Assembly (NCBI RefSeq): GCF_022201045.2
Contig: NC_068560.1
Span: 25,127,501 to 25,191,500, forward strand
Direction of reading: 5' to 3'
Source of the DNA: Citrus sinensis
Taxonomy: Eukaryota; Streptophyta; Magnoliopsida; Sapindales; Rutaceae
Length of the DNA stretch: 64,000 nt
Within the stretch, counting starts at the first letter, position 1; every line of letters starts with the position of its first letter. Position numbers and translations under genes: made by a program. Shown here one piece after another: positions 57,355 to 64,000 of this stretch. Under the pieces are notes generated by a model. It ran no database searches and was not told the origin of the DNA. It worked only from the letters and a program-made list of their open reading frames with translations.

Positions 57355-57870
57355 TATGAATTTGTAGTGTTTGTGTGCGCATGTCGCACAAACACAGTTC
57401 CTGTGTTTTTGGGCGACATGAATGTCTCCCGTGCAATAAGTCCTTGTCGCACTAATACAGACTGTGTTTTTGGGTGACATTGTTGTCGCACATGCGACGA
57501 ACTTATGTCTCCCGTATTCAGTTTCTGTGTTTTTAGGCAACAAATTTTGTCGCACGGGGGACAATACTTGTTGCACAAAAATACTGTTTTTGTGTTTTGT
57601 GCGGCGATATGCTCTTGACGCACATACATTCTGTGTTTTTGGGCAACAAGTTATGTCTCCCGTGCGATAATTTTATGTCGCACGAACGCAATTTCTTTTT
57701 TTTTAGGCGACAAATAGGGTTTTGAAACACTGTTTTTATGTTTTGTGCGGCAACATACTCTTGTCTCACGTACAGACATTCTGTATTTTTGGGTGACAAA
57801 TTGTGTCTCCCGTGCGATAGTTTTGTCTCACGAACGCAATTTTTGTTTGTTAGGTGATAGGCATGTCACA
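57355..57870. repeat. Subterminal array of about eight 40-65-bp units with GTCTCCCGTGCGA / GTCGCACGA words
   Basis: Irregular tandem units, each opening with a T-rich TGTGTTTTTGGGCGACA-type block followed by TGTCTCCCGTGCGA, TTGTCGCACGA or close variants. Units are unequal in length and scrambled. Similar words return near the other end of the element (GTCTCCCGGGAGACGAG and TTGTCGCACGG, 61255-61345). Frames read through this array (57340-57800) give His/Cys-rich sequence by chance and are not taken as genes. Confidence 0.75.
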
Positions 57871-58019
57871 TGAAAAACATTAAAATGTATTACTATTATC
57901 ATTATTTTTCTTTATTATTATAACTATTGTTGTTGTTGTGCTGTTGTTGTTTAGTAATGTCATTATTATTATTATTATTCATAATTATTACTTTACTTTC
58001 ACTTATTAACGTGTGCTTA

Positions 58020-60180
58020 TTCACATATGGTGGAGACGAAAGGTCAGTTGAAATAGATAGGTTTGACTTAGCGGATGAGAATGAGTTTGCTCTCCCTGAT
58101 TTGAATGATGAGGTTCACATTGAGCAAGTGACGACAGTAGAAGATTCTCTTGAGATGATGGCAGCAAATGACGATGGAGATGTCTTTGCAGATGAATGTA
58201 CATAAAATAATATTGAAAATGATTTGCCTTACGCTGATAGCGAGGAGAGGTTAATGAAGTTGTTGGCGATGCGCTTGATGATGAGTTGGATGACTACCAA
58301 TCTGGTGATGATAGTGGTTGTGATTCAGATGAGACCGATGATGGGGCTGCGTACGAAGCATGTTGTCGATATGAGCGAAACTCAGGTGGTTTTCAGTTTG
58401 CAGCCAATGGTGAAAATATTGTACTTAAACTGGGTCAATTGTTCAAGGATGTAGATGAATTCAGGAAGGTTGTGAAGGTGTATGCAATAAAGAATGCATT
58501 CAGATTAGAAAGAGTAAAGAATGAAAAGTCAACAGTTACACTTAGGTGTGCTGCTATAGGATGTACTTGGAGGCTACATGCTAGTCCTAATTGGAATAAA
58601 GGCCATTTTCAGATCAAGACTTATTGTTCAGAGCATACTTGTGCAAGAAACAGCGAGAACTACGAAGCAACATCAACATGGATAACTATTTCCTTTCTTC
58701 ATCTGTTTAGGGCTAATACTCAACTGCTAATTGATATCACTACATCAGAACTGTTTAGAAGATATGGGATAACATGCTGCAATCAAAGGCTATATCGGGC
58801 AAGAAACAAGGCATTAGAACTGTTGGGACAAGACCATAAAACCAGCTACACCAAACTATTCAGGTATATGCATGCCATACTTGCTTGGAATCCTGGATCC
58901 ACTGTATCATTAGATGAAGATTGGTTTAGGGGTGGCGTGGATCCTTATTTTAGGAGATTTTTCTTGTTCTTTGATGCAAGTAGAAGGGGATTTTTTGGGG
59001 GTTGTAGGCAATTCAAAGGCATTGATGGTTGTTTTCTAAAAGGACCTTATAAGGCAATTCATAGGCGCTGATAATTGTTTTCTAAAAGGACCTTATAAGG
59101 GAGTATTGCTTTCTGCAATTAGTGTGGATGCCAATTATGGCATTTACCTGTTGGCCGTATATGTAGTAGAAAATGAAAACACAGAGTCTTAGGTGTATTT
59201 TATGGAGAAACTGTATGAACAAATAGGCTGCAATAATGGGGAAGGTTTGTGTTTTATGAGTGACAGACAGAAGGGGATACTGAATGCATTAGACAAGGTC
59301 TTTCCTCAAGCTTTGAAGAGATACTGTTGCAGATATATTTATGCTAACTTCAAGGAAAAAATTCATGGTATTTTGCTTAAGAAACCATTATGGCAAGCGT
59401 GTAGAAGTGCAAATGTTTCTGATTTCAGAAGACACATGGCTGAGTTGAATGAAATCAGTCCTGCTGGACATGATTGGTTGATGCAAATACTAGTGGTTTG
59501 TTGGGCGAATCATTGTTTCCTTGCCCATACTAAAAGTAATCATGTCACTAATAACATGTCCGAGTTTTTCAACAAATGGATAAAAAATTATAGAGGCATG
59601 CCAATCCTCCGAATGCTTGAAGAAATTAGGAGGAAAATGCTGACACTCATTCACATAAGACAACAAGAAGTTCTCACTTGGCAGGATGAGTTGCCTCCAG
59701 TTGTGAGGAGGAAAGTTACGAGAGAAAAGGAGGCGGCTAGATCATTGATTGTGATATTTGGTCACAACCAAACATTTGAGGTCATGGAAGATGTGTCCAA
59801 GAGGACTGTTGTAGATTTGTTAGGAAAACATTGTGATTGCAATGAGTGGGACATATCAAGGTTGCCTTACGAACATGCAATTTGTTGCATTGATGCCATG
59901 AGGTTCAACGTGAATGACTATGTCCACTCGTTGTTGAAGAAAACATCATTTCAAAACACTTACTCTCACAAATTATATCCAGTGCCTGATGAGAGTAAAT
60001 GGCCTCTATTTCTGCACAATAATCTTCAACCACCAATTATCAGTAGATCTGTTGGTAGGCCTCAGACCAAGAGAAAGAAAGAATTGGGTGAAACAAAGTC
60101 CTTCAAAAGGAGTTCCAGTGTGAAATGCTCGAGATGTGCTTAGTGGGGCCACAATAAGAGGGGTTGTAAGGCACCTATGC
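58020..60180 (+). pseudogene. Decayed MuDR-type MULE transposase
   Basis: Domains in order, across several frames: an acidic N-terminal region (58050-58400), the MuDR DNA-binding-type domain (DVDEFRKVVKVYAIKNAFRL, TLRCAAIGCTWRLHAS, 58448-58600), the MULE transposase core (GIDGCFLKGPYKG, SAISVDANYGIYLLAVYVVE, MSDRQKGI, 59020-59560), a SWIM-type zinc finger (CDCNEWDISRLPYEHAICCI, 59834-59893) and a C-terminal zinc knuckle (CSRCA-stop-WGHNKRGC). Damage: a stop near 58203, a small tandem duplication at about 59020-59100 that shifts the frame, TAG at 59190-59192 and TAG at 60139-60141. It is therefore unlikely to give active transposase. Confidence 0.88.
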
Positions 60181-60300
60181 AGTGTTTGAAGTTGAAGAAA
60201 ACAGAACTGAAGCGAAATTCAGCAAAGGTCAGTGATTACAATTTTGTAGTTTATTTTTATGCATTTATATTTACCCTCCAACATATCAACCACCAATACT

Positions 60301-60331
<31 letters not shown>

Positions 60332-61349
60332 GGGAAAGGTCATTGCTCTGGTTCAAAGTATGCTGATGATGGCATTGCTTCAAGTGCTGTATCTACTGAA
60401 AATATGGTGTCAACTCAGTCCAGTGTCATTAGACATGGTATTATCTTAATAATCTCATTTATATTTTGTTTAAAATGATGAAATAATATATACATAAAAA
60501 TTAGATAATCTTCTAATTATGTATATTTACAATTGAAGGACAAGTAACTCAAGAGTAACAAGTATGAAGTACAGTGTATTCAGTAACATGTTAGTAGCAC
60601 AAATGTCACATTTTTTTGTAAAGATAGCATCACCCGAACTAATCTCATACAATACATTTTTTTGAGGGATCTGATGATACAACACCTTTTTAGTACGAGC
60701 AAGGCAATTGAGATGTCGTATTATCTTTTTGTACTCAGTCATAGGCACAAGATTGAATTTATGTAGATTTTGTATATTTTGTATAAATGTGATACTAACA
60801 TAGTGACAATGTAATGTATTGGTGGTTTAACTCAGCTATCATGGCACACTGTTAGTGTAGTTATTATTTTTATTCTTTTTATGTATATGGGCGATTACTG
60901 GATGTATTGACTAATGAAATTCAGTCAAATTGTGATTGTGATCAACTGTAAACTGCAGAAATGCACATGTGACTGTTATTTAAATTTGAATGCCATTTTC
61001 GTTAGTGTTATTTTCCAATTCAATTAACTCATAATAATGTTTTTTTCTTCTCGACACAAATTAAAATGTTTGTTATTTGTGTTGCTGGTTGGTTGACAAA
61101 CAACTTGATAGATTCGAATTTAGTTATTTCATTAGACAAGTAAAATATTGGTGGTTTGGTGGAGATTGGTATAGTCCGTTGCTGAGAGAACTAAATTATG
61201 TTTTTGTAGTTTTTTATTGCACCTCTAGGCAAGCATCCTGTAATTTGGGGAGACAATAAGTTGTCTCCCGGGAGACGAGCAGTCGTCGCTCCAAATTACA
61301 AAAACAAGCATCCTGTAATTTGAGGAGACAAGCACTTGTCGCACGGTTG

Positions 61350-62296
61350 ACTCAATCCATATCCAATCCACCATTTTGTGCATTAGTTTTCGAATTAAAA
61401 ATTTTTAGTTCTCTCCAACTAATGAAATAAAAAAAATTTAATATAAAAATAGTTTTGCTACCAATTAAATTTAAAATTGAATAAAATTTAAATAAATTAA
61501 TTATTTAAATAAAGCTAAAATAATACATTTAAAGTTTCAAAATATAACACATCGAGATTAATTATTCAAATAAAGCTACAATAATACGTTCAAAGTTTCA
61601 AAATATAACACACCAAGTTTAATTGTTCAAATAAAGTTACAATAATACATTAATATAACATCGAAATTAATTGTTCAAATAAAATCACAATTAATTGAAA
61701 TGACGAAGTTTCGGAAACCAAACACAGTCTGATCCTTCACAAGGGCTGTTGTGCCTGTCGAAAAGTGGTGATTATGGAGCCGTCCACAATGGGAACCAGG
61801 AGAAGCCGTACGGGTGGCGATCTTGAAGGTTGTGATAGTGAAATTGTTCAGCTGAAACCAGTGAATGTGAAGTGGCTCGATGGACTTGGGAAAGAAGATG
61901 GCTTGCTCTCGCCGGAATCGTGCGACCGATGTCCTTAAAATTCGTGTCGAGAGTGTATCAAACCAGTATTGAGTGTTGTTAGTGTGTGTGACGGCGGGGA
62001 AGCTTAGGGTTTTTTGTTTGTAAATTGTTGGTGACTTGGTGTCATATTACTTTGTTTTTAGGTGACTTTGCAAATTGTTGGTGACTTGGCGTTATGTTAC
62101 TTTGCTTTTGCTAGTGCGTGTGACTTTGCTTTTATTTTGTTTTACAATTTTTACAAGTTATATTTGTATATTTGATTATTTAATTATTTTTTATTTTATA
62201 TTATTATTGGGTAATGACTAAGATATGTTATAGTGCTTATGTAACTATGTAATGTCACATTTATAATTTTTTAAATTTAATTTATAATAATTTTTT

Positions 62297-62348
<52 letters not shown>

Positions 62349-62494
62349 TTGCGGATTCACGGATTTCTGCGGATTTACAGAAGTAAATCCATATCCAATC
62401 CATCAACTGCGGATTTTTAAATTTTCAATCTATATCCAATCCACCAATCCACGGATCGGATTTGAGCGGATCGGATTGGATTCTGAACACCCCT
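61350..62494. mobile_element. MITE-like nested sequence related to 26520-27126
   Basis: The left part has ACTCAATCCATATCCAATCC. The right end has GGATCGGATTGGATTCTGAACACCCCT, matching the termini of the 26520-27126 element. It includes (TA)n at 62300-62330 followed by T(20), and about 460 bp (61710-62160) of sequence not found elsewhere in the window. The left terminus is not clean. Confidence 0.45.
62300..62350. repeat. (TA)n followed by poly-T
   Basis: About 15 TA units, then 20 T, inside the nested element of the MULE. Confidence 0.9.
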
Positions 62495-62829
62495 ACTCAT
62501 TGGTAAAAGCACTTGTATGAAGTTGTTGGCGCCAAATATTGGACTTGGTTTAAGTGGTTTAGATATTTTAGTAATTTTACAAGTCAACTAACGGTCAAAT
62601 CGTATGTATACTAACGGTAGGGGAGGTAAGTGAGAATATAACCAATCTCGCCATCTAAGTGAAATTATATCAAACCTCAGGGGAGGTTTCTAAAAATAGC
62701 CTGTCTAGTATGTAACAGGTGTGAAATCATATACTTAATCACTGCATCACACAACATGTAATAATTGGCTTCCCCAGAAGATAAGCTTTATTATTCAACT
62801 CCAACTTCACATAGCAATGGTGGATTTAG

Positions 62830-64000
62830 AAAAATAATTTACTGAAGGCCTAAATTAAATAACAATAAAATGTAAAAATTGAAACTTGAATATATAAAAT
62901 TTTTGATAACACATTTATAATTGTTCTCTACACAATTTTATATTCTGAAAATATTGTGCAATAGACTCATTATCAATACTATTAAATATATCTTTTTTTT
63001 ACATAAACAATCAAATTATCATTTATCCATTCATCTCTAATCCAATTCTGAAGTTCATTATTCACAAATTTCATCGCTGAAAATGTTCTCTCTACTGTGG
63101 CTGTAGAAACTGGAAGAACTAATGCTAATGTCACCAACAAATATACTAACGGATACACCTTATCTTTCTTTGTCTCAACCATTCTTTTAGCAAAGGCACC
63201 GATTCCCTTCAATCCTACAAACTCAGTACTAGAACTCATATCCATTATGTAGGTTTGAAGCTGAGTCTTAAGTGCCATAAGCTCTATTAGTGAAAAATCA
63301 TTTGGATAAAATTGAGCAAGACATACTAACTTGTCCTTATCAAAAGCAGCAAATGCGTCATTTGGATATAGACATGCAAAACAAAGAAGCAATTCTATAT
63401 TCACCTCATTGAAACGATTATTTAGCTCTTGAAGTTGCAAATCTAGAAAAGCAAAAAATAGTTCAACTTGAAAATAATGCATGTTTGAGATCTCTCGAGT
63501 CTTACGTCGTGATCGACCCCATGGCAAAAAAACATCATTCATGTTAGGGACATCAATATCATGCTTCAAACAAAAAGAAGAAACCTCAGAAAACAAAGAA
63601 TCTCACCCATTGTCTCTCATTATTTGCCAGTTTTTCTTGCATATTTCAACCAATTTTATGGCATTTAGAATATCTTGATCCTTTCTTTGAAGTGCTTGTG
63701 ACAACTCATTTGAAAGTGCAAGTATATCCCTCATCAAATATAAATTAAGTACAAAATCAAAAGATTCCATAAACTCTACCAAACAATATGCTTGAAATCT
63801 CTATTTGCTAGAGTTTGACTTATCTTTTGCAACTATCTCAAGCACACTAATTATATGTGGAAACAAAGAGATTATATGAAGCAACGTACCATAATGTGAG
63901 CTCCAACATGTATCACCAAAACGTTTCAAGTAGTCTCTTGATTTTGGCCTTGCCCACTCGGTAGGTCATCATTTTCAAGTGCTTCAACAACTGAAAGTAA
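62830..64000 (-). pseudogene. hAT transposase remnant (TTF/MYM-type, C-terminal part), runs off the right edge
   Basis: The minus-strand frame 62982-63596 encodes a typical hAT C-terminal dimerisation region: PLVYLLVTLALVLPVSTATVERTFSAMK (positions about 160-187 of the frame) and LIVYVKKRYI near the end, like the plant 'TTF-type zinc finger / zinc finger MYM-type 1-like' hAT proteins. Right of 63600 the likeness continues through several stops and shifts (CHKHFKER, LEYARKTGK-like), so the gene is broken. The left end of the element is probably near 62818 (GGTGGATTTAGAAAAATAATTT). It sits next to the MULE in the same F-box flank. Confidence 0.8.

Larger units (their letters stand above)
56581..62702 (+). 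mobile_element. 6.1-kb Mutator-like element (MULE) with long TIRs and 9-bp target duplication
   Basis: Left end GGGGTTATTTTTAGAAATC; right end (complement) AGGCTATTTTTAGAAACC. The inverted likeness extends over about 115 bp (through CACTTACCTCCCCTACCGTTAGTATACATACG). Target duplication: GTCTAGTGT 56572-56580 and GTCTAGTAT 62703-62711, 9 bp with one mismatch, the MULE length. The uninterrupted site is seen in paralogous flank B (GGTCTAGTATGTGACAGG near 43937). Inside are a word-repeat array (57355-57870), a decayed MuDR-type transposase (58020-60180), two further repeat units (about 61225-61345) and a nested MITE-like sequence (61350-62494). Confidence 0.88.

Noticed and set aside
57340..57800. 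Overlapping Cys/His-rich frames on the minus strand
   Set aside because: They arise from the GTCGCACGA/GTGTTTTTGGG word repeats read in several frames; no start context, splice sites or family likeness.
1..64000. CRISPR arrays, bacterial operons, riboswitches, tRNA or rRNA genes
   Set aside because: The window is eukaryotic; no spaced palindromic repeat array was seen, and no tRNA-like fold was confidently found by eye, though short RNA genes could be missed without a folding search.

Overview
The window looks like nuclear DNA of a eudicot plant: about two-thirds A+T, spliced genes with short GT-AG introns, plant-specific families (vacuolar NHX, FRIGIDA-like, F-box/DUF295, defensin-like peptides) and plant transposons. 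A woody dicot such as Citrus is possible, but that is only a guess. All splice coordinates were read by eye and checked by reading frame and family likeness, not by transcripts.

Layout. (1) 1-9,900 is an array of small secreted cysteine-rich peptide genes, all on the minus strand. It has a two-exon gene found by eye (6014-6494), an orphan first exon of a near-identical copy whose intron carries an LTR retrotransposon end (1-1071), a decayed third copy (2969-3662), and two intact two-domain defensin-like genes (8234-8653, 9292-9687). A 1.7-kb direct duplication (1072-2786 and 6334-8024) carries exon 1 and the promoter. (2) 9,900-14,900 is A+T-rich intergenic DNA with a 790-bp hAT-type element. 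(3) 15,200-20,300 is a complete vacuolar Na+(K+)/H+ antiporter gene (plus strand, 542 aa, 14 coding exons). (4) 21,160-37,850 holds three housekeeping-type genes on the minus strand: FRIGIDA-like (682 aa), a VAP27-family ER tether with a 20-aa repeat array (432 aa) and a seven-helix TPRA1/CAND-type membrane protein (309 aa). Several small DNA transposons with clear target duplications lie between them.

(5) 40,280-56,410 is a minus-strand cluster of F-box/DUF295 (KIB1-4 propeller) genes. One is intact (55312-56409). At least six others are broken by stops, frameshifts, deletions, a Copia fragment and a hAT-type element. An intronless CWC16/CCDC130 splicing-factor gene (48627-49481) sits among them. 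(6) 56,581-62,702 is a full-span Mutator-like element (MULE) with long inverted ends and a 9-bp target duplication. It contains a decayed MuDR-type transposase and an unusual subterminal array of GTCTCCCGTGCGA-type words. Paralogue B of the F-box cluster preserves the uninterrupted site. (7) 62,830-64,000 is a broken hAT transposase.

The intact genes do not form a pathway. The two lineage-specific clusters (secreted cysteine-rich peptides; F-box/DUF295) show tandem duplication followed by decay, with transposons inserted into dead or intronic copies.
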